From an uncultured Collinsella sp. (GTDB lineage: Bacteria; Actinomycetota; Coriobacteriia; Coriobacteriales; Coriobacteriaceae): 14,215 nt of DNA. The first letter of the stretch is position 1; each line of letters begins with the position of its first letter. Shown in pieces: positions 7,167 through 14,215 of this stretch. The stretch covers positions 1 to 14,215 of the forward strand of contig UQXA01000047.1 in NCBI GenBank assembly GCA_900544865.1, in the 5' to 3' direction. The notes under the pieces are model-generated. The model did no database searches, was not told the origin of the DNA, and worked only from the letters and a program-made list of their open reading frames with translations. The position numbers were made by a program, and so were the translations under genes.

Positions 7167-8233
7167 TGTGGGAAGCCGATGACTCTCAGGACCTTTGGGC
7201 GACGCCCGGCAACTCGCCGGCGGCATCCATGGCGCACGGTGAGCGCATGGTGGGCTCGGAGCTGACGCCCGAAGACCTCGATGTCGACCGTACCCTGCGT
7301 CCCCAGCGCCTGGACGACTACTGCGGTCAGGAGCATATCAAGCAGAGCCTTCGCGTGCTGATCGAGGCGGCGCAGAGCCGTGGCGAGACGCTCGACCACG
7401 TGATCTTTTCGGGCCCTCCGGGTCTGGGCAAGACCACGCTGGCCACCGTTATCGCCAACGAGCTGGGCGCTCAGATCAAGACGACGAGCGGCCCGGCCAT
7501 CGCGCGTACCGGCGACCTAGCGGCTATCCTTACCAACCTGCAGCCGGGTGACGTACTGTTTATCGACGAGATCCACCGTCTTAACCGTTCGGTCGAGGAA
7601 GTTCTGTATCCCGCTATGGAGGACTTTGCGCTCGATATCGTGATCGGCAAAGGCCCGGCCGCACGTTCGATTCGCCTGGATATCCCTAAGTTTACGCTGG
7701 TGGCGGCAACGACCCGCTCGGGTATGCTAACCGGCCCGCTGCGCGACCGCTTTGGCATTTCGTATCGCCTGGACTACTACACGGTCGAGGAGCTCGCTCA
7801 GATCGTGACGCGTTCGGCGACCATCCTGGGTGTGACGATCGACCATCCCAGCGCACTCGAGATCGGCTCGCGCTCGCGTGGCACGCCGCGCTTGGCCAAC
7901 CGTCTGCTCAAGCGTGTGCGCGACTATGCGCAGGTGCGCGGCAACGGTCCTATTGAGCTTGATATCTGCCGTCAGGCACTCGAGTTCTTCGAGATTGATG
8001 AGCTTGGTCTGGACTGGATGGACATTCGTATCTTGGAGACGCTTGCCAAGACGTTCTCTGGTCGTGCCGTGGGTTTGACGACCCTTGCCAGCGCGGTGGG
8101 CGAGGACCCGGGTACGCTCGAGGATGTCTATGAGCCCTACCTGCTGCAGTGCGGCTTGATGATTCGCACGCCCCAGGGCCGTCAGGCAACCTTGCGCACC
8201 TTTGAGCACTTGGGCATCGAGCCAGCCGTTTAG
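7166..8233 (+). CDS. ruvB: Holliday-junction branch-migration ATPase RuvB
   Basis: RuvB is the hexameric AAA+ motor that pumps DNA through the RuvA-bound junction. The 355-residue protein has Walker A GPPGLGKT (83-90), Walker B LFIDE (131-135), sensor 1 ATTR (181-184), the arginine-finger box LRDRFG (192-197), sensor 2 region RGTPRLANRLLKR (238-250) and a winged-helix C-terminus with EPYLLQCG and RTPQGRQAT. A ~40-residue N-terminal stretch precedes the conserved LRPQRLDDYCGQEH block and is longer than in E. coli. ATG 7166 is chosen because it recreates the TGATG overlap seen at ruvC/ruvA; GTG 7163 would add one residue. No clear intrinsic terminator follows. Confidence 0.97.
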   Translation: MWEADDSQDLWATPGNSPAASMAHGERMVGSELTPEDLDVDRTLRPQRLDDYCGQEHIKQSLRVLIEAAQSRGETLDHVIFSGPPGLGKTTLATVIANELGAQIKTTSGPAIARTGDLAAILTNLQPGDVLFIDEIHRLNRSVEEVLYPAMEDFALDIVIGKGPAARSIRLDIPKFTLVAATTRSGMLTGPLRDRFGISYRLDYYTVEELAQIVTRSATILGVTIDHPSALEIGSRSRGTPRLANRLLKRVRDYAQVRGNGPIELDICRQALEFFEIDELGLDWMDIRILETLAKTFSGRAVGLTTLASAVGEDPGTLEDVYEPYLLQCGLMIRTPQGRQATLRTFEHLGIEPAV

Positions 8234-8311
8234 AGGCGGGTTTGTTTTGGCTGGTCTGTAAGCTATCGCTGAGCATTGGATAAACATATCGCCATTCATC
8301 GGTTACGGGTG

Positions 8312-8339
8312 TTTTACTATTGCGCGCCCGTGCTATGCT
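8312..8339 (+). promoter_or_regulatory. Probable promoter of fhs
   Basis: TTTTAC (8312-8317) and TATGCT (8334-8339) are separated by 16 bases and lie about 40 bases before the fhs ATG. A short ACGGG/CCCGT dyad (about 8305-8332) overlaps the pair and could be coincidence or an operator. The remaining leader is too short for a riboswitch. Confidence 0.45.
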
Positions 8340-8379
8340 GAATTGGTCTTTTTCTCATCCGGTAACGAAAGGACCGCCC

Positions 8380-10047
8380 ATGCCTACTGACATCGAAATC
8401 GCACGTTCCGTCACGCCGCTGCCCATTACCGAGGTGGCTAAGAACGCCGGCGTCGACGTAAAGCACCTGATTCCGTACGGCTTCGACAAGGCTAAGGTCG
8501 ACTATTCGCTGCTCAACGAGCCGACCGATCACCAGGCCAAGCTCGTCCTCGTGACCGCCATCAACCCCACGCCCGCTGGCGAGGGCAAGACCACCACGAC
8601 CATCGGTCTGGCCGATGGCCTGCGCCGTCGCGGTGTCAAGAGCGCTGTGGCCCTGCGCGAGCCCTCGCTCGGCCCCGTCTTTGGCGTCAAGGGCGGCGCC
8701 GCCGGCGGCGGTTGGGCCCAGGTCATCCCCATGGAAGACATCAACCTGCACTTTACCGGCGACTTCCACGCTATCGGTGCCGCCAATAACCTGCTGGCCG
8801 CCATGCTCGACAACCATATTCAGCAGGGCAACCAGCTCGGTATCGACGTCAAGCGCATCACCTGGAAGCGCGTCGTCGACATGAACGACCGCCAGCTGCG
8901 CCATGTTATCGACGGCATCGGCGGCAAGGCCCAGGGCGTGCCGCGCGAGGACGGCTTCGATATCACCGTTGCCTCCGAGGTCATGGCGATCCTGTGCTTA
9001 TCCACGAGCATCAACGACCTCAAGGAGCGCCTGGGCGAGATTGTCGTCGGCTACAGCTATGCCGGCGAGCCCGTCCGCGCCCGCGACCTTAAGGCTCAGG
9101 GCGCCATGGCCGCGCTGCTTAAGGATGCGCTCAAGCCCAATTTGGTGCAGACGCTCGAGGGCACGCCCGCATTTGTCCACGGCGGTCCCTTCGCCAATAT
9201 CGCCCACGGCTGCAACTCCATCATGGCCACGCGTATGGCCATGCGCTTTGGTGATGTCGCCATTACCGAGGCAGGCTTTGGCGCCGATCTGGGTGCCGAG
9301 AAGTTCCTCGACATCAAGTGTCGCATGACGGGCGTTCGTCCCAGCGCCGTCGTGATTGTCGCCACCGCCCGTGCGCTTAAGTACAACGGCGGTGTTGCCA
9401 AGGCCGACCTTAACGACGAGAACCTCGAGGCCCTCAAGGCCGGTATGCCCAACCTGCTACGCCACGTCGACAACATTCAGAATGTCTACGGTCTGCCCTG
9501 CGTGGTCGCCATCAACCGCTTCCCGACGGACACTGAGGCCGAACTCGAGCTCATCGAGTCCGAGTGCCAGAAGCTCGGCGTTAACGTTAAGCTTTCCGAG
9601 GTCTGGGCCAAGGGCGGCGAGGGTGCGCTCGACCTGGCCGATGAGGTCATGCGCCTGATTGAGCAGCCGAGCGAGTTCAAGTTTGCCTACGAGGACGGCG
9701 CCGATGTTGCTGATGCCCTCGAGGCCGTCGCCACCAAGGTCTACCGCGCCGACGGCGTTGACTTTACGCCGGCTGCCAAGCGTCAGCTCGCCGAGCTGCG
9801 CGAGAACGGCTTTGGCAACCTGCCGGTGTGCGTCGCCAAGACCCAGTACAGCTTTAGCGACAACGCCAAGGCGCTGGGCGCCCCCGAGGGCTTCCGCATC
9901 ACCGTGCGCGAGCTCAAGGTTTCCGCCGGTGCCCACTTTGTGGTCGCGCTGACTGGCAGCGTCCTGACTATGCCGGGCCTGCCCAAGGTTCCCGCGGCCG
10001 AGAATATCGACGTCGACAACGACGGCAACATCACCGGCCTGTTCTAA
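8380..10047 (+). CDS. fhs: Formate-tetrahydrofolate ligase
   Basis: This cytoplasmic enzyme (10-formyltetrahydrofolate synthetase, EC 6.3.4.3) joins formate to tetrahydrofolate at the cost of ATP, feeding one-carbon units into purine and fMet synthesis. The 555-residue length is typical. The ATP-binding loop is TPAGEGKT (64-71) within VTAINPTPAGEGKTTTTIGL. It is followed by the family signature blocks REPSLGPVFGVKGGAAGGG (93-111) and QVIPMEDINLHFTGD (114-128), and the protein ends in the characteristic DNDGNITGLF. ATG 8380 has GAAAGGA 6 bases upstream; the in-frame sequence before it is not conserved. The gene is monocistronic, with its own likely promoter at 8312-8339 and a strong terminator at 10073-10109. 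No other folate genes adjoin it. Confidence 0.98.
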   Translation: MPTDIEIARSVTPLPITEVAKNAGVDVKHLIPYGFDKAKVDYSLLNEPTDHQAKLVLVTAINPTPAGEGKTTTTIGLADGLRRRGVKSAVALREPSLGPVFGVKGGAAGGGWAQVIPMEDINLHFTGDFHAIGAANNLLAAMLDNHIQQGNQLGIDVKRITWKRVVDMNDRQLRHVIDGIGGKAQGVPREDGFDITVASEVMAILCLSTSINDLKERLGEIVVGYSYAGEPVRARDLKAQGAMAALLKDALKPNLVQTLEGTPAFVHGGPFANIAHGCNSIMATRMAMRFGDVAITEAGFGADLGAEKFLDIKCRMTGVRPSAVVIVATARALKYNGGVAKADLNDENLEALKAGMPNLLRHVDNIQNVYGLPCVVAINRFPTDTEAELELIESECQKLGVNVKLSEVWAKGGEGALDLADEVMRLIEQPSEFKFAYEDGADVADALEAVATKVYRADGVDFTPAAKRQLAELRENGFGNLPVCVAKTQYSFSDNAKALGAPEGFRITVRELKVSAGAHFVVALTGSVLTMPGLPKVPAAENIDVDNDGNITGLF

Positions 10048-10072
10048 GTCTGCTGGTCATAGCCGCTTGCCC

Positions 10073-10109
10073 GCCCCGCCGCGCCTACCAAGGCCCGGCG
10101 GGGCTTTTT
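10073..10109 (+). terminator. Rho-independent terminator of fhs
   Basis: GCCCCGCCG (10073-10081) pairs perfectly with CGGCGGGGC (10096-10104) around a 14-base loop, followed immediately by TTTTT (10105-10109). It starts 26 bases after the fhs stop. Confidence 0.92.
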
Positions 10110-10150
10110 GATCCTTAGGCACGCGCATGTCTTGTAGATACCGGCGGGCT

Positions 10151-10182
10151 TTGCCCATCATAGGCTTTTGCGCGGGTAGAAT
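10151..10182 (+). promoter_or_regulatory. Possible promoter of the PASTA-like membrane protein gene
   Basis: A good -10-like hexamer, TAGAAT (10177-10182), lies 45 bases before the ATG at 10228. The best -35 candidate, TTGCCC (10151-10156), is 20 bases away, which is too far for a strong promoter. The -10 may work with an activator. Confidence 0.3.
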
Positions 10183-10227
10183 GCATGGATAACTTGATGC
10201 TTACAGGCGACGGAGAGGAAACGTTGC

Positions 10228-11217
10228 ATGGACCAGGACAAGACGACCGTGATGGGCGGATATGGCTCCGCGCAGGCTGGCGGCAGCGCCGATGCGACCC
10301 GCATTGTGTCGAACCCCGGCAATGCTGCCCCCGATGCGACGCAGGCGTCCGCCGAACTCACACGAGTTATGGGCTATGGCGATACACCGCGGGATCCGTT
10401 TGATTATGCACCGCAGGACCCGTATGGCAATGCGACGCCGGACCCGTATGGCAATGCGGCGGCAGGCGCTTATAATAACCTGCCGCAAAATCCCATTCCG
10501 CAGCCTCAGCAGACGACGTATATGCCGCGCACGGCACAGTTCCAGCCTCGTTATGAGTCGCGCGATCCGTATGCGCGCCAGCCTTATCGTGAGTACCCCA
10601 AGTCGATTCCGCAGTATGGTGAGGACGAGGAAGAGGCGCCGTCGCGTTCGTCGAGTGTGATCAAGAAGATCCTCATTGTGCTGGCGATCTTCTTTGCCCT
10701 CTCGATTGTGTTTGCCATCGTGTCGGGCATGCTCAACAAGCGGGGGAGCTCAACGGCCGATACCACTGCCGAGCAAACCGAGTCCGCCTCGTCTAGCACC
10801 GTCGATCTGAGCGATATCCCGGGGCAGTACTGGTCCAACGCCAAGAAGCTCCTCAAGTCGCGCGGCGCCGATCTTTCGAATGCTGTGATTCTGACTGACG
10901 ACGGCTCGACGCCTGTTGTCGATGCCAACTGGGTCGTCACATCTGCCTACTACAACGCTGACGGCAACCTGGAGGTCCAGCTTACGCGCAAGGACGGCTC
11001 GTCGGGCAATGCGTCCGGCGATCAAGGCACCACGGACAGCTCGAGCTCTAACACGCTGGAGGACCTGAGCAATAAGGCGCAGGAATTGGGAGACAAGGCG
11101 CAAGAGCTGGGCGATACGGCACAAAACCTGGGCGATACCGCGCAGAACTTGGGAGACATGGCGACGGATGCCTGGAACGCCCTACAAAACGGCATTTCGG
11201 GCGCACAGGGAAACTAG
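10228..11217 (+). CDS. Single-pass membrane protein with PASTA-like domain and heptad-repeat C-terminus
   Basis: A 329-residue protein of unassigned function. Residues 1-145 form a low-complexity tail rich in Pro, Tyr, Gln and Asn with repeated DPYGNA units (64-69, 72-77) and three short Thr motifs: TTVMGGYG (6-13), TRIVSN (24-29) and TRVMGYG (45-51). One hydrophobic helix spans about 147-169 (ILIVLAIFFALSIVFAIVSGML), with no cleavable signal peptide, so the tail is probably cytosolic. A Ser/Thr-rich linker (173-191) leads to residues ~194-255 (IPGQYWSNAKKLLKSRGA ... DANWVVTSAYYN ... LEVQLTRK), which resemble one actinobacterial PASTA domain, a peptidoglycan-sensing fold. Residues 283-310 are four seven-residue repeats. 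The start at 10228 follows GGAGAGGAA. It may link envelope sensing to cytosolic Ser/Thr phosphorylation, but that is inference; no kinase gene is in view. Confidence 0.75.
   Translation: MDQDKTTVMGGYGSAQAGGSADATRIVSNPGNAAPDATQASAELTRVMGYGDTPRDPFDYAPQDPYGNATPDPYGNAAAGAYNNLPQNPIPQPQQTTYMPRTAQFQPRYESRDPYARQPYREYPKSIPQYGEDEEEAPSRSSSVIKKILIVLAIFFALSIVFAIVSGMLNKRGSSTADTTAEQTESASSSTVDLSDIPGQYWSNAKKLLKSRGADLSNAVILTDDGSTPVVDANWVVTSAYYNADGNLEVQLTRKDGSSGNASGDQGTTDSSSSNTLEDLSNKAQELGDKAQELGDTAQNLGDTAQNLGDMATDAWNALQNGISGAQGN
10416..10458 (+). repeat. Two 19-base direct repeats encoding DPYGNA
   Basis: GGACCCGTATGGCAATGCG occurs at 10416-10434 and again, identically, at 10440-10458, a 24-base period. It encodes tandem DPYGNA units in the tail of the membrane protein. 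Identity at synonymous positions points to recent duplication or slippage. Confidence 0.9.
11074..11157 (+). repeat. Four 21-base tandem repeats encoding heptads
   Basis: Four in-frame units encode KAQELGD, KAQELGD, TAQNLGD and TAQNLGD (residues 283-310). Ala and Leu recur at 3-4 spacing, as in a coiled coil, but each unit contains a Gly, which is unusual for a stable helix. Units are similar but not identical at DNA level. Confidence 0.85.
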
Positions 11218-11251
11218 CGGCCGAGCGGCTAGAGCCTTAGCGGTGCAAACA

Positions 11252-11319
11252 AAAACGGGACGCAGGATCGCGTGACCGGGCGCATAGGCGCGCTGGTCGG
11301 CGGTCCTGCGTCCCGTTTT
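11252..11319. terminator. Bidirectional terminator between convergent genes
   Basis: AAAACGGGACGCAGGA (11252-11267) pairs perfectly over 16 bases with TCCTGCGTCCCGTTTT (11304-11319). T-runs lie at the 3' side on both strands. The 36-base interior can form a further hairpin (GACC near 11274, GGTC near 11295). It lies 34 bases after the membrane-protein stop and 8 bases after the stop of the leftward transporter gene, so it serves both. Confidence 0.93.
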
Positions 11320-11327
11320 GCTGTCGA

Positions 11328-12509
11328 TTACAGCTGCTCTGCCGGACGCTCGGGCGAGCTAAAGCCGGAGTCAAACGTGACGACGCATGATGCATCGGGC
11401 CTGCGCTCGTGCACGATGCGCGTGACGAGCCCCAGCAGCTCCTCGTCGGATATGTCAAAGCCGTCGGGACGCACCAGGTCAAACGAAACAAAGCCGTCGT
11501 GCTCGTGCAAGTCGTGGATGGAAAGCGCGGGGTCGATCTGCGCTACGCCGCGCTTGACCCAGCCGCGCAAGTCATCGCCGGTTGTTGCGATGGGGTCGCA
11601 GTGCAACGTGATGGCGATGCCCATCTGGCGTTTGATGTCGTGTTCGATGGTGTCCAGAATCTCGTGGTGCTCAAAGGCATCGCCCTCGCCGGGCATTTCC
11701 ACGTGTGCGCTGGCAAACTGACGGCCGGGGCCGTAGTCGTGCACCATGAGGTCGTGCGTGCCCAGGACCTGGGGGTACGACATGATCCTGTCGCGGATTT
11801 CCTGGACGAGCTTGGGGTCGGGCGCTTGTCCCAGCAGCGGGCTGATGGCGTCGCGCACCAGGCCCAGGCCGCTGATGCAGATGAAGATGCCCACGCCCAG
11901 GCCCGCCCAGCCATCGAGGTCAAAGCCTGTCGTTTGCGAAATAAGCGCCGCCACCAAGACCGAGCCCGAGGTGATGACGTCGTTTTTGGAGTCCTGCGCC
12001 GTGGCGATGAGCGTCTCGGAGTCGATGCGATTCCCCAGCGTGCGGTTGAATGCAGCCATCCAGAGCTTAACGAGCATGGACGTAGCCAGTGCCGCAAGGG
12101 AAACGAGCGTGTAGGCGGTGGGGGAGGGCTTGATAATCTTGGTAACGGACTCGAGCACCAGGTTGATGCCGACGGCACAAACGAGGACGGCGACAAACAG
12201 GCCGGCGAGGTATTCGTAGCGGCCGTGGCCATAGGGGTGACCTTCGTCGGCCGGGCGGCTGGCAAGGCGGAACCCGAGCAGGCTGACGATGTTGCTCGAG
12301 GCATCGGAGAGGTTGTTGAAGGCGTCGGCGATGAGCGAGACGGAGCCGGCGAGCAGGCCCGCGATGCCCTTGGCTAGGCACAGGGTAATGTTGAGGCCAA
12401 TGCAGATGAGACTTGCGGCAAAGCCTGCGTTGGTGCGGCAAGCCGTATCGACCGGCTCGTCCTCGCTGCCGGGAACAAGCGTATGTACCAGCCGATTTAC
12501 AAATAGCAT
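11328..12509 (-). CDS. Cation diffusion facilitator family metal exporter, probable Mn2+ type
   Basis: CDF proteins are membrane antiporters that export divalent metals in exchange for protons. The 393-residue protein starts at ATG 12509 (complement) with AGGAGA about 7 bases upstream; longer in-frame starts are non-conserved. Six hydrophobic segments lie between about 28 and 225. Transport-site residues are N65-xxx-D69 in TM2 (ADAFNNLSDASS) and D173-xxx-D177 in TM5 (AQDSKNDV). Zinc CDFs usually use D/HxxxD with HxxxD, so this N-D-D-D set is the pattern I associate with manganese exporters such as pneumococcal MntE. GHPYGHGRYEY (90-100) is the conserved TM2-TM3 loop. Residues ~230-308 are the usual cytosolic dimerisation domain. 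Residues ~325-386 appear to repeat it (IHDLHEHDG parallels THDLMVHDYG). The gene is the only leftward one here and is divergent from the zinc-ribbon gene. Confidence 0.93.
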   Translation of the reverse strand: MLFVNRLVHTLVPGSEDEPVDTACRTNAGFAASLICIGLNITLCLAKGIAGLLAGSVSLIADAFNNLSDASSNIVSLLGFRLASRPADEGHPYGHGRYEYLAGLFVAVLVCAVGINLVLESVTKIIKPSPTAYTLVSLAALATSMLVKLWMAAFNRTLGNRIDSETLIATAQDSKNDVITSGSVLVAALISQTTGFDLDGWAGLGVGIFICISGLGLVRDAISPLLGQAPDPKLVQEIRDRIMSYPQVLGTHDLMVHDYGPGRQFASAHVEMPGEGDAFEHHEILDTIEHDIKRQMGIAITLHCDPIATTGDDLRGWVKRGVAQIDPALSIHDLHEHDGFVSFDLVRPDGFDISDEELLGLVTRIVHERRPDASCVVTFDSGFSSPERPAEQL

Positions 12510-12542
12510 GGCGTATCTCCTCGCATCCTTGTTTAAGGGGAT

Positions 12543-12577
12543 AGTGTAGCTCGCATGAGCGCACCGTGCGCCGATGC
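12543..12577 (-). promoter_or_regulatory. Possible promoter and operator of the metal exporter gene
   Basis: On the minus strand TACACT (complement of 12543-12548) is a plausible -10, giving a leader of about 27 bases. Where the spacer and -35 should be there is an interrupted dyad: GCAT (12553-12556), GCGCA (12559-12563), then TGCGC (12567-12571) and ATGC (12574-12577), symmetric about 12565. No good -35 is visible, and a dyad over the -35 suits a metal-responsive regulator. I do not recognise it as a known MntR, Zur or Fur box. Confidence 0.3.
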
Positions 12578-12661
12578 TTAGAAAATGCAGCAATGGTCTG
12601 CTCGAGCTAACGAGCGGCCCTTCTTGTCCGACCGGGTGCTCCATTTTGGGCCACATGGGTA

Positions 12662-12690
12662 TGGGCATGTGCCTGCCTGCCCGACATACT
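12662..12690 (+). promoter_or_regulatory. Weak candidate promoter of the zinc-ribbon gene
   Basis: TGGGCA (12662-12667) and CATACT (12685-12690) have the ideal 17-base spacing, each matching four of six consensus bases. They lie about 38 bases before the ATG at 12728. Confidence 0.25.
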
Positions 12691-12727
12691 TAATGTTGAC
12701 AGCCCCTGTGCAAAGGAGGACGTTTCT

Positions 12728-14065
12728 ATGGACGAGATGTTTGCCATTAAATGCCAAAACTGCGGCGGTCCTATGTACTCACACCAGGCTAAACGCAGCT
12801 TTGAGTGCGCCTATTGTGGCACGGTCGTTCCGTGGCAGGCCGATGCGGGGGAGCCCAAGAGCGCCCTGGGCATTCGTCATGCGCCGCTGACGGTTGTCGA
12901 TGGACTGCTTAAGCTCACCCATGCGTCGCAGCTCGAGCGTCCGGTGGACCCCGACTGGTATTTCTTTAATGCGTACTGGCGCAACCAGTCGGTTCTGGAG
13001 CATCTGCTGTGGGAGGACCGCGGCACGGCGCAGGAGTTTCAAGAGGCAGCGCACGTGAGCATTCCCTGCCCCTTCTGCGGCGCGTCCTTTGAAGGCGAGT
13101 CCACTCAGCGCGTGTTTGAGTGCCCGTCCTGCGGAAATAAGATCGGCGTTGCCGACCTACTCAAGCCCGGTACCTTTAGCAAGCGTCTGACCATGGGCGT
13201 TGGTGCCGAGTACGTGCCTGAGCAGGGTATTCCTTGCGAGATAACGCCGCAGCAGGCACGTGCCAACGCGCTGCAGCTGGTGCGCCAGTATCCCGATGCC
13301 TTTGCCGGGCACGACGTGGAAGACGCGATTCAAAATGACATGATGCTCTTCTACTTCCCCATGGCGCTCGCGGATTTGCGCATGATGGCGTCCTTCCCGG
13401 GCAAGGGGCTGAGCAAGGAGACCCTGGTGTACTACGAGGTGCTCGACTGGGCGTATCCGCGGGCAAACTACCTGGACGTTCGCCTTATGGGCATTTTGGA
13501 GCCGTGGGACTTTGCCAAGGTTGGGCCGTTTGACCCGGCCATGCAGGAAGGCGACTTCCGCGTTGTCTCCGTCGATGCGTCTACCAAGGACCAGGTGGTC
13601 ATTGATAAGCTGGCGCTCGACATTGCCGGCAACGATGCCGAGGCGGTGCTGGGGCTCAATAAAAAGAGCATCCGCACCTGGGCGCGCAAGGCCCGCAAGC
13701 ATAAGGACGGCCTGGTGATGGTGCCGGTCTACTTTGTCGATCGCCCGGCGTCGGATAGCCGCGACGGCGAGCAAGTGCGCATCGCCGTGAACGGCCAGAC
13801 GGGTCGTGCGGCAGCGGTAGTGTTTAGCGACAAGCGCGAGACGCATGTGGTGGCGCCACTCAATCCGAATGTGGCGCTGTCGAACGAAAGCACCGTGCAT
13901 GCCACGCCCATCGAGGTCAAATACGTTAAATCGCCCTTCCTGTACCAGATCGTGCGCCGTGGAGGCGGTGAGCAACCGCGCCGAGTGGCAGCGGTTGCCG
14001 AGGGTTCCTACCGAGAAGAAAAGCCCAAACGTCGCGGCCTGCTGGGTGCGCTATTTGGTAAGTAG
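12728..14065 (+). CDS. Protein with two zinc ribbons, function unknown
   Basis: A 445-residue, apparently soluble protein with two four-cysteine zinc-ribbon modules. The first is C9-x2-C12 with C27-x2-C30 (CQNC ... CAYC). The second is C114-x2-C117 with C132-x2-C135 (CPFC ... CPSC). It resembles bacterial proteins loosely annotated as TFIIB-type zinc-ribbon or helicase-like proteins, which share a late motif of the form PVYFV...NGQTGR; here it is VPVYFVDRP (332-340) and AVNGQTGRAAA (353-363). No helicase or nuclease motif is present. The C-terminal end is basic then hydrophobic (KRRGLLGALFGK) but too short for a membrane span. The start at 12728 has a near-perfect AGGAGG (12714-12719) with 8-base spacing, suggesting strong translation. 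The gene is monocistronic and divergent from the exporter. No function should be assigned from sequence alone. Confidence 0.85.
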   Translation: MDEMFAIKCQNCGGPMYSHQAKRSFECAYCGTVVPWQADAGEPKSALGIRHAPLTVVDGLLKLTHASQLERPVDPDWYFFNAYWRNQSVLEHLLWEDRGTAQEFQEAAHVSIPCPFCGASFEGESTQRVFECPSCGNKIGVADLLKPGTFSKRLTMGVGAEYVPEQGIPCEITPQQARANALQLVRQYPDAFAGHDVEDAIQNDMMLFYFPMALADLRMMASFPGKGLSKETLVYYEVLDWAYPRANYLDVRLMGILEPWDFAKVGPFDPAMQEGDFRVVSVDASTKDQVVIDKLALDIAGNDAEAVLGLNKKSIRTWARKARKHKDGLVMVPVYFVDRPASDSRDGEQVRIAVNGQTGRAAAVVFSDKRETHVVAPLNPNVALSNESTVHATPIEVKYVKSPFLYQIVRRGGGEQPRRVAAVAEGSYREEKPKRRGLLGALFGK

Positions 14066-14109
14066 GGGAGTGGTGTCAGTTGGCGCCGTAACGTGAAAGC
14101 CAGAGGTAT

Positions 14110-14145
14110 GGGGCGGCTCGCATGAGTGCGGGCTGCCCCGTTTTT
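14110..14145 (+). terminator. Rho-independent terminator after the zinc-ribbon gene
   Basis: GGGGCGGCTCGCA (14110-14122) pairs with TGCGGGCTGCCCC (14127-14139) with two G-T wobbles and a TGAG loop, followed by G and TTTTT (14141-14145). It lies 44 bases after the stop. The remaining 70 bases to the window end hold no gene that I can support. Confidence 0.9.
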
Positions 14146-14215
14146 GTGCGGCGACAGGACCGGCTTATAGGACAAAATGTGTGTCCCGATAGAACATCCG
14201 TTTCCATCCATTAAT

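Noticed and set aside
8234..8379. Tetrahydrofolate riboswitch before fhs
   Set aside because: The leader after the likely promoter is only about 35 bases and no conserved riboswitch core is visible.
10416..10458. Direct repeats as a CRISPR array
   Set aside because: Only two copies, a 5-base spacer, and they encode an in-frame peptide repeat.
12510..12600. Manganese (yybP-ykoY) riboswitch before the exporter gene
   Set aside because: Leader from the likely promoter is under 30 bases and lacks the conserved loops.
12696..12701. Perfect TTGACA as -35 of the zinc-ribbon gene
   Set aside because: The matching -10 position (12719-12724, GACGTT) falls on the ribosome site and has no resemblance to TATAAT.

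Overview
The window reads as one stretch of high-GC actinobacterial chromosome, most likely a gut Coriobacteriia and probably Collinsella. I infer this from codon and base composition, gene content and protein flavour; no database was searched. The first 33 bases are not genomic. They match the Illumina Nextera Read-1 transposase adapter, so the contig's left end is an untrimmed assembly edge and the first gene is cut there.

Layout. All genes read rightwards except one. (1) 35-3124: a 5'-truncated bacterial SNF2-family DNA translocase. (2) 3290-3652: a superoxide reductase of the desulfoferrodoxin family whose N-terminal iron domain has lost three of its four cysteines. (3) 3770-5743: a full-length homologue of glutamine-dependent NAD+ synthetase in which both active sites appear destroyed, with a C-terminal extension. 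(4) 5748-5887: a strongly structured non-coding stretch. (5) 6025-8233: a tight ruvC-ruvA-ruvB operon for Holliday-junction branch migration and resolution, with one-base stop/start overlaps. (6) 8380-10047: fhs, formate-tetrahydrofolate ligase, with its own promoter and a strong terminator. (7) 10228-11217: a single-pass membrane protein with a low-complexity cytosolic tail, a PASTA-like outer domain and a heptad-repeat C-terminus. (8) 11328-12509, minus strand: a cation diffusion facilitator exporter with manganese-type site residues, sharing a bidirectional terminator with gene 7. (9) 12728-14065: a protein with two zinc ribbons, followed by a terminator.

How the genes fit together. Apart from ruvCAB these look like independent transcription units, separated by terminators or 80-280 base gaps. 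The themes are DNA repair and remodelling (SNF2, RuvABC), oxidative and metal stress (superoxide reductase, probable Mn2+ exporter), one-carbon metabolism (Fhs) and envelope or signalling functions (PASTA-like protein). I see no mobile element, CRISPR array, phage gene, tRNA or rRNA.

The most unusual content is the apparent NAD+ synthetase pseudoenzyme, the structured intergenic element after it, the class III-like superoxide reductase, and the membrane protein with three similar Thr-containing motifs in its cytosolic tail. I do not see a multi-gene defence or biosynthetic system here.
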